A DNA stretch of 64,000 nt from Wolfiporia cocos (lineage: Eukaryota > Basidiomycota > Agaricomycetes > Polyporales > Phaeolaceae): the NCBI GenBank assembly GCA_029448655.1, contig JACCLO010000029.1:1-64000 (forward strand), read 5' to 3'. Position 1 is the stretch's first letter. Each line of letters opens with the position of its first letter. The notes beneath the pieces were generated by a model, which had not been told where the DNA came from, searched no databases, and saw nothing but the letters and a program-made list of their open reading frames with translations. This document shows, one piece after another, positions 24,345 through 35,002 of this stretch. A program made the translations under genes and the position numbers.

Positions 24345-24536
24345 ATGAAGCTTATTGAGGAGGAGCTGGACTATAGGTATCAAGTTGCTGAGGATGAAGT
24401 GGACGAGCAGTGTGAAGATGAAGAGGGAAACAGGGCAGAAAATTATAAAGACAAGGATGGGGATTTGGGTCTGGATGAGGACAGAGTTGACAATCTGGAT
24501 GACCTGCTCAGCAAGAATGGCTTTGCACCACTTTGA
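24345..24536 (+). CDS. Acidic C-terminal exon of an unrecognised gene
   Basis: Open frame ending at the TGA of 24534-24536, encoding a strongly acidic tail with EEELDYRYQVAEDEVDEQCE and DGDLGLDEDRVDNLDDLLSK. Asp/Glu-rich tails of this kind are common at the end of fungal transposase-derived proteins, but no catalytic domain is visible upstream. No start could be assigned; probably a fragment. Confidence 0.4.
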   Translation: MKLIEEELDYRYQVAEDEVDEQCEDEEGNRAENYKDKDGDLGLDEDRVDNLDDLLSKNGFAPL

Positions 24537-24809
24537 GCAATATACACAGCTTCTCAGATGTGCTCAGATTTTTGTAGTTTGAGCATTCTCAACATCATGT
24601 ATACCACTTATTTTGTACATTGTGATTCTACATGATGGTTCTGAGGCCTCTAGGTGTGCACCACATTGTGTGGCATATGCCACAGGCTATAGTATATCCA
24701 CATAGGTAAGCTGCAACAGCACTTTGCAATTCATATGCCAGCCTGACTACCAAACAACAATTCTATACCAGTCTGATGATTAGTTTCCCAGTCACACATT
24801 GAATTTGAC

Positions 24810-25436
24810 TAGTGATGTGCAGGCCCAGCCCAGCCCAAAAGCCCTGGCTTTGATGGCCCACCGCTTTTCAAAACCTCAGGCCGGGCCCTCACTGACAGCT
24901 CACAGCTTGGCCCAGCCTGGGCCAGGGCCAAGCTGGGGCCTACCACTGCTAGGATAGTCATCACTATAGCCTTGAAAGTTTGAAATACACCATTTTCAAT
25001 TGTTCCTTGATGAAAAGGAACATTGAGGCCTACAAATTATAGTGGTATTAAGTGTCAAAATAACCTTCCACCAGCATGGCATTCAGTAGTGCACCTGCCA
25101 TATGGGGTATTGTATAGGTGCCCAATGGTGAGTGGCAGGCTTCAACATTAAGGACATGACTTATTGGCTTTTTATGTAGTCTGAAATGAACAGCATATAA
25201 TACTATAGTTTAGTTAAGCATACTACTATCCTGTACAATCTTATATTGTAGTTGCCAGACATTGTAGCCATTAAGGTCACCAGGCTGGGGCTCAACAGCT
25301 CAGCCTGGCTCAGCCTGAGATACAAGCTGGGCCCTGGGCCATCTCAAGCCATGTTGTAAAGCCTAGCTCACCCCAGCCCAAGTAGGGCTTGGCCCAGCTT
25401 GGCTCTGGCCTCAAGCCAGGCCTGGCACATCACCTA
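24810..25436. mobile_element. hAT-type MITE, copy 2
   Basis: About 627 bp between TAGTGATGTGC and GCACATCACCTA, colinear with copies 1 and 3 and without nested insertions. The flanks (AATTTGAC left, AGTTTGAC or GTTTGACT right, depending on the border) match at 7 of 8 positions, consistent with an aged 8-bp duplication. Confidence 0.85.
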
Positions 25437-25693
25437 GTTTGACTGACATTGATAAGATACCTTCAGAGTGGCGATTGAATGCTACTCTGCTGTTGATATT
25501 ATCAGCACTTATCTACAGAGATCAGATCCTTCCTTGATTGGCAAGTACCTCCAGCACTGCTCCAGCACTGGTAAGTCATCTCTGTCAGGAATTAGAACCA
25601 GTTGTAATCACTTCAAATCAGTTCACACCTCATACAGTTCAATCCAAAGACAAACCAGTTCTACCCAAATCCTATAACCACCCCACATTAATG

Positions 25694-26312
25694 TGTCACA
25701 AGAAATTGTGGCGTCATTTTCCCCATTTTTCCATGTTTTTATGCCAAAATGCTGGTTTTTAGCCGCTCGTAGGACAGCACGTGCATAGGTAGATAAATGC
25801 TTTATCTTATCTAGCTACATCACGGTCTTTCGTCATCACTAGGTAACAACGTCACCTTGTATTGTAGCACATGACTTGACTGCACACAGACCACACCTTT
25901 AGGGCAAGGCAGTTAGGTAGTTAGGGAGTTGCTGCATGTATATATACTTGGTGACGTCTGAGGTACTCCTCAGACTTAGTATCTCAGCCTAGGGGGTGTG
26001 TCCCCTGGCAACCTCTCAAAACCCTCTGCTGCCTGGCTTGAGTGTAACAGCGAACTGCATTAGCAACAAGCCCGCTGCTCTCTCCTTGAGGGTGGGGGCC
26101 TCTTTCAATATTATTCTTGCTTCACTCTCTGCTCGCTAGTCTGGGGGCATTGTGGTACACTCATGGGTTGTGACCTCAGGCATTCGGTGAGGCATCTCAA
26201 TAGATGCAGCCTCCTGTTCTCCCCTTACGAGGATGGGGGCCCTGTAGGGCGGATATATAGGATATATAGGGGTTCCCCCGCTTAGGCAGGTAGCATGGTG
26301 GTTACCGTGTCA
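25694..26312 (+). mobile_element. LTR (solo or remnant)
   Basis: TGTCACAAGA at the left, CCGTGTCA at the right, 619 bp. It shares long segments with the LTR at 53709-54313, including the downstream block with CCCTGGCAACCTCTCA and the TATA region TATATATACTTGGTGACGTC. I found no matching 5-bp flank duplication. Confidence 0.75.
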
Positions 26313-26417
26313 TATCACAACATCTCAGAAGCCCAAGAAACTGTTCTAATACTCCCAACAAAACAAAGCTACCACAAGGCAATATCTAAACATAAGGTTT
26401 ATCAAATTCCTGATCTA

Positions 26418-26781
26418 TGTCACAGATCTGGGACATTCTACGAATTTTTCTATATTTTTACCTATTTTTCTGGCATTTCTACGAGCTTATTTACACTTAC
26501 ACTTGTAACCGCCCATAGACACGTCCATGTACACAAACAACACATACATAACATGCATGTCCAAACTAGTTACTCAGCGGACTAGTTCTCCGAAGTCACA
26601 CCCCTTAGTAATATCCCAATACCAGGCTATGTCACTAGGGATGACATGGAATACCGTGTGTATCATGCAATGGGGAATACCCCCCTAATATAACCCTATA
26701 CTCCTGATGAGGAGGAGCAGGCTATGTCCTGCCTATAAGATGCAGGTCACCATGCATGTCATAAGTCTCAGTGGTCGAGTA
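26418..26781 (+). mobile_element. Truncated LTR related to the one in the kinase-like gene
   Basis: Begins TGTCACAGATCTGGGACAT and follows the complement of 9361-10059 for roughly the first 250 bp. The similarity fades before the next element at 26796, so it is incomplete. Confidence 0.65.
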
Positions 26782-26795
26782 TGACACGGATAACT

Positions 26796-27715
26796 TATCA
26801 CAAGACGCGCTGCGGACCCAATGCAACGTGCTTATGAGTGGCATAATAGCCACTCCCCCAAAAGGGCTACGATAACAGCTCATGCTGCTATCGAGGGTCC
26901 AGCTATATCTGCAGTTCATATTCCCACGCTCGGCGCCTATTAGACACTCTATGGTGTAGGCCATGTATGCCGGCGCCACGTACGGGTAATGTACCCTAGT
27001 TATTGCTCCGTAACGTCTATGATATTATGCTTTCGCATTATCTGTGACATTACCCCCACTTCAAGGATTAACCGTCTCTGGTTAAGGAGATAACTTAGGC
27101 TGCATCAAGCCGCCCCCGGTACTAAGTATCACTTCTACTATGCTTTGTCATTGTGCCTGGTGAAGGGTACCCCCAATCCCTTATACCATTTGGCTTATGA
27201 CGTGTGTGCCAACCTCTTGAAGGCCCGACTTACACCCTGGATTTTGGGTGCGGGTTAAGGCTATTTAATAGTAGTTTTTACCACGCAAGCTTTGACCAAT
27301 CTTATCCCCTGATACCTTACGGTTATAGAGGGGCCCCATGATACAGGGGGTCACGTGGTGGGTACTTTTCCCTCAGCCGCCAGTGGTTCGGAAGCGCCCC
27401 AGGCAGTGGAAATATTTGCCACCACCCAGGTTCGAACCGGCGACCGGGTGAGCTGTTATTATATCACAAGACGCGCTGCGGACCCAATGCAACGTGCTTA
27501 TGAGTGGCATAATAGCCACTCCCCCAAAAGGGCTACGATAACAGCTCATGCTGCTATCGAGGGTCCAGCTATATCTGCAGTTCATATTCCCACGCTCGGC
27601 GCCTATTAGACACTCTATGGTGTAGGCCATGTATGCCGGCGCCACGTACGGGTAATGTACCCTAGTTATTGCTCCGTAACGTCTATGATATTATGCTTTC
27701 GCATTATCTGTGACA
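26796..27715 (-). mobile_element. TRIM-like miniature LTR element
   Basis: Two 254-bp direct repeats that look identical by eye (26796-27049 and 27462-27715) flank a 412-bp non-coding interior. In sense (minus) the LTR runs TGTCACAGATAATGC..CTTGTGATA. PPT-like AAGTGGGGGTAA lies against the 3' LTR, and an 11-nt self-priming match (TGAGCTGTTAT at 27449-27459 against ATAACAGCTCA at 27538-27548) lies against the 5' LTR. No target duplication was found, so the outer borders may be altered. It abuts the remnant of the plus-strand gypsy gag. Confidence 0.75.
27068..27085 (-). other. PPT-proximal stem-loop of the TRIM-like element
   Basis: TTAACC, loop GTCTCT, GGTTAA on the plus strand; sense loop AGAGAC. 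It ends 18 nt from the LTR, as in the three other families. Confidence 0.7.
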
Positions 27716-27717
27716 CA

Positions 27718-28107
27718 TGCAAGAGCTGCGGCCGGAAGGACTGCACAAACATGGAGGGGTGATGCAATTGGAGGGTGCCAGCATCCAAGGTGGACAATAA
27801 GGGGGCTCAGAAATCTACTAGCGGCAACCCCCCCACACCTCATGGCAAAGGTCACATGGTCCAGGTCACCACAACAGAGATGTGGATCCCAGATGACAGT
27901 GACAACTCCATGGGCAACTCCACCGCCCATTCATCCGTGCGCATCACGGAGGTAGAGGAACCACTGGCCAGTACACCGGCTCCATCAACAGCCCCAATTG
28001 GTCAGCCACCGAATTGGGGCACTACCATTATCCCATGGCATTCAGTTGCCCAGAAAACTCCTGACCATCCAGCTAGCGAGTCGAATTTTCGCCTTCAGCA
28101 CATGTGA
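27718..28107 (+). pseudogene. gag: Gag C-terminal remnant
   Basis: The frame starts with a Cys-rich piece (CKSCGRKDCTNMEG) cut by an in-frame TGA at 27760. It continues in the same frame from 27763 through a low-complexity Ser/Thr/Pro tail to TGA at 28105-28107. Position just before the protease frame and the Cys motif suggest the nucleocapsid end of Gag. The stop fits a CGA to TGA change. Confidence 0.55.
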
Positions 28108-30039
28108 ATCCTTGCCTATGTGTGCTGTGTACTAGTATAGTTGCCTGTACTGCTGACCTGCTTGTAAAAAATTGTGAAAATTTATATCACTATTACAAGA
28201 ATCATGCATGTGATAAGTCCCGATCTTTCCAGATCTGGGTTGACTTGTGGGTCTATGGTCAGAAAGTGCAAGGCTTGGCTTTAATCGATAGTGGAGCAAC
28301 GTTATCAGTCATCAACTCAGACTTTGTTGACAAACATCGTCTAGTCACCCACGATAAGAAAGACCCTTTTTGGATTCATAATGCAGATGGATCATACAAC
28401 AAAAATGGTCTCATCAATAAGTCAGTTAAAGGATTCATGCAACATGGCGAGCACAAGGAAAAGGTATTCCTTACCATCATGAAAATCCACAACCACGACC
28501 TTATCCTAGGATATGACTGGTTAATTAAACATAACCCCACTATGGACTGGAACTCTGGCAGTCTGGTATATCGATGTGGGTCTGCATGCCCAGAAGCCTC
28601 AGAATCGTCCCCTGATTCGGAAGAAGTTGCACCCGATGACGAAGAGGACAATAATAACATCAGCAACATTTGGGATTCTGCGCTAGACACGATTGGAGAT
28701 GGAAACCCTGATGATCCATTTATCAAGTGGATCGGTACCCTGTCCAATGAGGAATTGGGACTCCTCATGGGAATGGTAGGAGAAATCCACCAGAACAGAC
28801 CAGAAGCTGCAACCGAAAAATGGAAGCAGCTTGTGCCTAAGGAATATTGGGAATTCGGCCCAATGGTATTTTCGCAAAAAGCATCCGAAAGGATGCCAAC
28901 ACGTAAGCCATATGATCATGCCATCAATTTAATCGAAGGCACTCCATTGCCAACACTGGCCAAACCATATTCCCTCTTGCCAAAGGAAGAAAATTCCCTC
29001 CGTGACTGGATCGCTGAAGAAAAGCGAAAAGGCTACATCTGAGATTCAAGCTCCCCTATGGCCAGCCCAGTATTTTTCGTTGCCAAGAAAGATGGAACCT
29101 TGTGCATGGTAATCAATTACAGGAAGCTGAACGAAATAACTGTGGATAACAAGTACCCTATACCCCAGATATCGGACCTTATCAACCAACTCTCAGGTGC
29201 ATCGATCTTTACTAAGATCGACCTGAGATGGGGTTACAACAACGTCCGTATCAAGGAAGGTGATGAATGGAAAACAGCATTCATTACTAAACAGGGGTTG
29301 TACGAAGCCATGGTTATGTATTTCGGTTTCAAGAACGTGCCAGGGACTTTCCAAGCAATGATGAACGACGTCCTAAAGGATTTCATTGCCACCGGAAAAG
29401 TCATAGTCTATCTGGACGACATACTGATCTTTGGCAACGACTTAGCGGAACACCGCAAAATCACCAAGGCAGTCCTGAAAAGGCTGCGGGACAATGATCT
29501 ATATGCCAAACCCGAGAAATGCTTCTTTGAAAAAAGTAGCATCGACTATTTGGGTATGATAATTTCTAAGGGCAGAGTCGAAATGGACCCCTCGAAACTA
29601 TCAGGAGTATTAGATTGGCTGACCCCAACCAAGGTGAAGGAAGTTCAAGCCTTTTTAGGCTTTGCGAACTTCTATCGGCGGTTTATTCAGGACTTCTTGA
29701 AAATTGTGAAACCCCTGACAACACTCATGAAGAAGTCGGAGAAATGGCATTGGGATGAAGCACAGGAAGAAGCTTTCCAAAAGCTCAAGGCGGCCTTTAC
29801 AACTGCCCCCATCTTACATATTCCGGACAAAATTCAGAAATTCCGTATAGAAGCCAACACATCAGACTTTGCGACTGGAGCAGTCCTAACGCAATGGTCA
29901 CCAGATAGTTGGAAATGGAATCCTTGCGCCTTCTATTCCACAGGCATGACTGCCCCGGAACGGAACTACAAAATTTATGACAAAGAGATGCTAGCCATAA
30001 TTCGAGCATTAGAAGAATGGCAACATTATCTCGAAGGTC
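28104..30039 (+). pseudogene. pol: Pol first part: protease, reverse transcriptase, start of RNase H
   Basis: Protease motif GLALIDSGATLSVINSDF, then an acidic linker and the RT N-terminus ending GYI at an in-frame TGA (29040-29042). The same frame continues with SSSPMASPVFFVAKKDG, RT motifs [20 protein letters not shown] and YLDDILIF (YxDD), and the conserved [12 protein letters not shown]. The RNase H start reads EANTSDFATGAVL, where the family has a catalytic Asp at the Asn. The codons AAC and ACA there are what CpG to CpA changes in GAC and GCA would give. The frame is cut at 30040 by the composite element. The ATG at 28104 is probably not the true start. Inactive as read. Confidence 0.9.
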
Positions 30040-30044
30040 ACCCG

Positions 30045-31138
30045 TGACACAGATGGCTCTGTGGGACTCACCAAGCCAGTATCCTGCGATGAACTAGGCG
30101 ACTTAGGTGAGGAAGAGGTTATCAGACGCAGTAGGAGGTAGGAGGTTCTTCTACGGCGTACGCCGAGAAGAATAGAACTGAAGTTAAAGAGCGCTTGGCT
30201 CCTACTTATATACATTGTGTCGGGAGGGCACGTGCTACTAGCTAGCGGTTGCCTTACCGGGTTATGTGGCTTTGCCAAGTGGCGAAGCTTTATCTTATCT
30301 GATGTTTAGTTACTCTATCTAGAATGGCCGTGGAAGGCCCTAATGGCCGACCCAATCGTAATAGAGGGATTATGTCTTATCTGTGATACTAACGCGGGCG
30401 CAGCCCGGGTATAGGTGAAGCCGGTTGCCGGATACCTTGCGGCATAATGGCGATTGGCCGTGCTTCGTTGGATGACCAAGGCGAGACGCCGAGGTCGTTA
30501 TGCCATTGGACGGGTAGTACCGTGGCATGTGTTACAGCCCGGTCCGGATGGTTACCGGGGCATGTATTGGTCTTAGCCGTGAGGCGAGGACCGGTGTTTG
30601 GGCAGCGCCGTGATGGCAGAAGCCCGGGACTTGGAGAACGCCGAGTCCGTGAGATGGCCGAGAAGGCCGAGCCTATAGCGATATTGCCTTGATGCTAATA
30701 TAGTGCTATTTGGCCGTGTTGCCATTATTATGCGAAGGCGTGGCGCGCCTGAGGTGCCATTGTGATCAAGGATCTTATGGCGGTGGGAAGCCGGGAAGGC
30801 CGACCCAATAGTACAAGGCCGCGAGGCACTGTTTGTACATGTGGACATTATTATGCGAGCGTGCCGCGCTCGGCCTATCATTATGATCTACGATCTATGA
30901 CGTGGCTGGTCTTGCTCTGACGGGCGAGACCTTTATGACGTAGCTGTAACTATGCTATTGGACCGGAAGGTGCCGTAGCGTTATGTATGCTGGTCATGTG
31001 GTGATAAGCCCAGTTAAGAGCTTGTCGTGGTGGCAATGGGAGTTAACCCGTAGATAACTTGTAGTTAGACGTATAAATCCCAGGTAAATTGCTATAATCG
31101 TAGGAAAAATGCTGTAAGCCCCAGATAAATCTGTGACA
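30045..31138 (-). repeat. LTR 1 of the composite element (3' terminal in sense)
   Basis: 1094 bp, apparently identical to LTR 4. In sense: TGTCACAGATTTATCTGG, TATATAAGTAGG, CAGTTCTATTCTTCTCGG and an end at CATCTGTGTCA. The open frame at 30447-30692 recurs only in sister LTRs and is not credible as a gene. Confidence 0.93.
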
Positions 31139-31153
31139 TTACCCCCGCTTTAG

Positions 31154-31175
31154 GTTTCATCGTCCCTGATGAAAC
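31154..31175 (-). other. PPT-proximal stem-loop of the composite element
   Basis: GTTTCATC, loop GTCCCT, GATGAAAC: an 8-bp perfect stem, sense loop AGGGAC, 15 nt from the LTR next to the tract AAAGCGGGGGTAA (sense). Confidence 0.75.
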
Positions 31176-31206
31176 TATTCCTCATTGTGTACGTCCCAAG
31201 AGCGGT

Positions 31207-31241
31207 ATAACGCGTGATGACGAAGTGTCAAATGCCGTTAT
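31207..31241. other. Hairpin module H1, copy a
   Basis: Outer stem ATAACG/CGTTAT, internal loop CGTGA versus AATGC, inner stem TGAC/GTCA, loop GAAGT. Confidence 0.75.
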
Positions 31242-31342
31242 GGTGCTGCTTCAATTTGTCAATTGAACAGGGATAAATGGGAGTTTCAGGACTTGTGGTG
31301 GAACCTGAGCGTGGAAGGCGATTTTATTCCTTATAGTGATTT

Positions 31343-31377
31343 GTAACGCGTGATAGCGAAGTGCTAAATGCCGTTAC
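31343..31377. other. Hairpin module H1, copy b
   Basis: Outer stem GTAACG/CGTTAC, the same internal loop CGTGA/AATGC, inner stem TAGC/GCTA, loop GAAGT. Both stems differ from copy a at paired positions. Confidence 0.78.
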
Positions 31378-31387
31378 TAGCGATTAT

Positions 31388-31421
31388 CAACGCGTGATGA
31401 CCGAAAGGTCAAATGCCGTTG
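31388..31421. other. Hairpin module H1, copy c
   Basis: Outer stem CAACG/CGTTG, internal loop CGTGA/AATGC, inner stem TGACC/GGTCA, loop GAAA. Confidence 0.78.
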
Positions 31422-31479
31422 TTAGGGAGATGTAGTCGTGTTACTAGAGTGTGCTGTCATTGTGCATGCGGATCCTAAG

Positions 31480-31538
31480 AGGAGGGACTCTCCTGTTATC
31501 GCTGAAGGTGTTCTAGTGCCTTTTCGCGACCTTGGTCG
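31480..31538. other. Hairpin module H2, copy A (three hairpins)
   Basis: AGGAG-GGACT-CTCCT, then AAGG with loop TGTTCTAGTG and CCTT, then CGAC-CTTG-GTCG. The counterpart in internal domain 3 (41286-41302) has a 6-bp first stem, AGGAAG-GGACT-CTTCCT. Confidence 0.78.
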
Positions 31539-31712
31539 GATTATTGCTTTTGCTTATGACGTTACTCGTAGTAGAAGGCGATATGGAAATGGTCATCATA
31601 TAGTGCCTTTGAATCTACTTGTAATCTGTATCTCCAATAGCTTGCCAAGCGTATTAGAGGGTGCATTGTGTCGTTGTACGTATTTCGGATAGCATTGTGC
31701 GATATTCCTTAG

Positions 31713-31770
31713 AGTGAGGGCTTCACTGTTAGCTCTGGAGATTTTCTAGTGTCTCTTCGAGCCCTTGGGC
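31713..31770. other. Hairpin module H2, copy B (three hairpins)
   Basis: AGTGA-GGGCT-TCACT, then GAGA with loop TTTTCTAGTG and TCTC, then GCC-CTTG-GGC. Loops match copy A; stems do not. Confidence 0.78.
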
Positions 31771-33026
31771 GGATATGTTGCTTATGCGTAGTACCCATTG
31801 AGTGTGACATAGCGGTGCTTTTTCGACGTCTATTGCCTAGCGGTGAATGGGATTGCAAGTTCCTTCGTTCGCGTGGCGGGTGTCTTAGGCTTTGTGCTTG
31901 TACAGGGGTAATCCTACTTTGTACGACTTATGCGGTTTGAACGGTTATTAAAGGGCGTCGCCTTATGAACGTTTATGAGGCGTCGCCTCCCTAGTATCGC
32001 AAGTACTAAGCGTGTGACATTTGTCAATGCCCATTTGTTACAGGGGTTGTGTCCCCTAGTTAGATTGCTTCTACGTAGCGATCTCTTCGGAGTCGTAAGT
32101 TCCGGAATGAAGCTGTGCCTTCGTTGTTGTATGCACTTATTTATTAACGAGTAGGCTTCTCGTGTAAAACCCCATAGTATAAGTACTAATCATTGTGCAT
32201 TATGGTCAATGCTTATGATTGTATTCCCTGATACTGTAGTGTCGTTGCCGTAGTGAGGCCTTATTGGGTAACCGTGAGAACATACATCCTTGTCAGGAGT
32301 TGTCTCGTATAGGTGTATCCCGTAAGGGCTGAAGTCCCATGGTGGCGATGACGGTAGTTTCCAATGTGCTTGTATGTCGTTAAAGTCGTTCTTCGATTGA
32401 GTATGACATTGTAAGCGTGGGAACTGGGATGATCGTTGGGGAAGGGTATATTTCGCTATTGGATAGATAGCTACTATATTCCTATTACAGGGTTGTCGTC
32501 CATATACGAATAGGACAGTACGAGCATGAATGAGGGTAATCGGGCCTCTTAGTGCATGTCGTTTGTTGCTTTAATGACCGTAAGGTTCATTTGTAAGCGT
32601 GGGATAGTGGACTTGTTAAGGTCCTAGGTGCGAAATTAGGGTTTCCACCCCCTCTTTCACGTTTGATCTCCCGATCAAACCTATCCAGATGGTTTTGGTT
32701 TTTAAAGAGGTTAAACCGCCTCTATACCCAGATAAGGGTGGGTGGATGTGGGCCGAAGGTATTCTTGACGTATATCCATATACGGCTGTATCCAGTGTAG
32801 TCGCTCGCATATGCGACCAGATTTTTATACTAAGGTTTCCAAGCCCTAGTTTGTCGGAATCGAAGGGTTTTCCAGGCCCATATTCGATGTAGTGACGAGA
32901 TGTAATCCTTTCTTGACGTAAGGATACAGATCCGGATTTATTTATTACGCGTCTCGACGGCGTAGGTTTCCGTAAACCAAGCAATTAAATGATAACCGAT
33001 TGCCAAATCGGCTTGATTGAATTAAT

Positions 33027-33069
33027 AAGGGGGACTCCCTTGTTATCTCTGGAAGTTTTCGAGTGCTTC
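33027..33069. other. Hairpin module H2, copy C (two clear hairpins)
   Basis: AAGGG-GGACT-CCCTT, then GAAG with loop TTTTCGAGTG and CTTC. The third hairpin is degenerate here. Confidence 0.75.
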
Positions 33070-34990
33070 TTCGAGACCTTTTGCGGACGATCGCATTGAG
33101 TTGCTAAGGTGTATTTTTCGAATTCGGTTATTCTCCCCACAGAGAAAAGTTGAATCGAAGTGAAATCAAAAGTGAGGTAGCTAGCCTCGTGACGAATTTT
33201 GCGATTGGCGTGCGAAATTGTCGACTTCAATACAGGGGGGGACCGGTTGGAAACCGGTGTAGATTCGGCGATTGTGCGAGAATGCCGAATGAAGTGTGAT
33301 TCTAGAAGCCTTGCGGCCTCCGCTACACTTCAAGGGAACGCGTATTAATAGCGTGTGTCCCTTGTTTTCCTTTCCTCTAACCCAGATTGCAAGATTCAAT
33401 GAAGTAATCTTGTTGCGATCTGTTTGTACATGGGTGGCTGGTGGAAACAGCGCTGTACCCAATTATTTATAGACGCTTGTCAGACGTCTCTTCCCAATCG
33501 GATGGTAATTTCCTTGTCAGGAATTCCATTACCAAAAGGGGTGCCCCCGTTCTAAGGTTCTTTGTGACATGTGACCAAATGACAGATGCTCAATAACCCG
33601 AATCCCCTTTTCAGGAGCGAAGACCGAAGTCAAACGGGCGCCGATAGATTAAGAATCTTAATCGACTTGGTACTTAGGCATTCCCATAGTAATAATAGTT
33701 ATAAGCATATGTTTGCCAAGCGTACGCGATCCTACGTCGAGTAAGGTACTAGTATCGTTTTTCGATTGACTTATTGTACCTAAGACGTAAAAGGTTGCTT
33801 TATATGTACATAAGCGACCTTAACCAGGCTAGATAACCTGGGAACCAGCAGGTGACGCAGGATTTCCAGAGGCGAATACAAATGCTATTGGACGGTTTCT
33901 AAGCTACTTTACAAAGTAAGTAAGCTACTAGGAGCCGCCACTAAAACTACATATTTATCTACTTATTGACTGGGATACCAGGGTACCTGAAAGAGAGCTC
34001 ATCATCAGCGATCAACGCTGAGTGGTCATGTCTAACACAAGAAGAACGGGGGCATGGTTAGGGGCGCCCTTGTCAGGACGCCGCGCGGAATTTAGCCGAC
34101 AGGTGTCTTCATCGAAGCGCGCGACTTCCTTCTAGAAAGAGAGTCGGTGACTGCCAGCGCTTGATAAGCTGGGTCACATGGTTGGGAATAGGATACACAG
34201 CCCATTTCCTCGTGGAGATGAGCTGGAAAGTGGTCGCAGTATTACACCGCGACCGGTCCGCGCTTTAGTGGTAAGGCTTGCCATCTATAGCCACCTGGGT
34301 GTCACATCAGGGCTAAAAAACCATCCGTCGATCTAAGATCGCGCATTCACGAGCGCTCCACACATCAAGGATGGTGGGCAACGCCGCATGCTTCCGGTGG
34401 GGCCCCAACTCGGTTTAACCCAGGCTCGCACACCGAGCTGCCCGTAGGACTTACGCTATTGGCTACCGCGAGTGACCTCGGCTGGTTTGGCCTTGCGAGC
34501 CGCACCACCTCACCACTTGGATTCCCCGAAGGAGATCCCAAGCGGGCCCCTTACGCCTGGGGGGCGGCTTTGGAAGATTCCCACACCCAACTAAGGGAAT
34601 ACGCCGAAGCGCATATCCCTATGGGGATCCTACTGGTAGTGTTGGGTCCCTGAACAGGGATTGCCAAGACAGGGGGCTGCGCGCACACAGGCAGACGGTC
34701 CCCTTTTCCCAATAGGCGGGTCTCAACCGCTGGCACCAGCAACCTTGTCAGGAAGCCGGCGCCTCTCCTTAACCCTGGAGTCCGGGTTCGCAGGACGCAT
34801 GCTGCTGATTAGGCAAGCAGCGCCCCACTGGGTGGCAGCAGGCCGCTAAGCCCGCCGCCGATGTATCCCAATCCGCAACCACGGAGCATACATCCCCTTT
34901 GCAGGAGAGTAGCGGCCCCTGCGCTATCTCAGACACCTGTTGGAGGAAAAACCCAGGCGCCACCAGTTAAGGAGGCGCAGGGGGGTAGGT

Positions 34991-35002
34991 AGTTCTATTC
35001 TT
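34991..35002 (-). promoter_or_regulatory. Internal primer-binding site of the composite element, self-priming type
   Basis: AGTTCTATTCTT (plus), one base from the LTR. Its reverse complement AAGAATAGAACT lies in every LTR of the unit (30168-30179, 35127-35138) just after the sense TATA. The same arrangement stands at the junctions 39969/39970 and 44831/44832. Confidence 0.75.

Noticed and set aside
24050..24358. Membrane-like protein at the start of this frame
   Set aside because: Composition shifts abruptly and the frame gives no coherent domain; only the acidic tail after 24345 looks coding.
25694..26312. Perfect target duplication for this LTR
   Set aside because: The flanks TAATG and TATCA do not match under any nearby border, so none is claimed.
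26782..26795. Extending the TRIM-like LTR leftward to TGACACGG
   Set aside because: The partner LTR at 27462 lacks this stretch, so the two direct repeats end at 26796 and 27462.
27428..27440. tRNA-derived SINE, suggested by the B-box-like GGTTCGAACC
   Set aside because: The decamer is its own reverse complement, no A box or cloverleaf stems fit around it, and it lies inside the TRIM-like interior.
30447..30692. 81-codon frame inside the LTRs as a gene
   Set aside because: Present only in LTR copies, interrupted in LTR 2 and LTR 3, no family resemblance.
31166..31180. Hammerhead ribozyme start CTGATGA, as in retrozymes
   Set aside because: CTGATGA here is the arm of an 8-bp perfect hairpin; no stem II followed by GAAA and no cleavage-site stem in the expected places.
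34459..34849. Small open frames repeated at 34459, 39425 and 44287 (and neighbours) as a conserved protein family
   Set aside because: They recur only because the internal domain is repeated; they exist on both strands and overlap each other and perfect hairpins. No start context or family resemblance.
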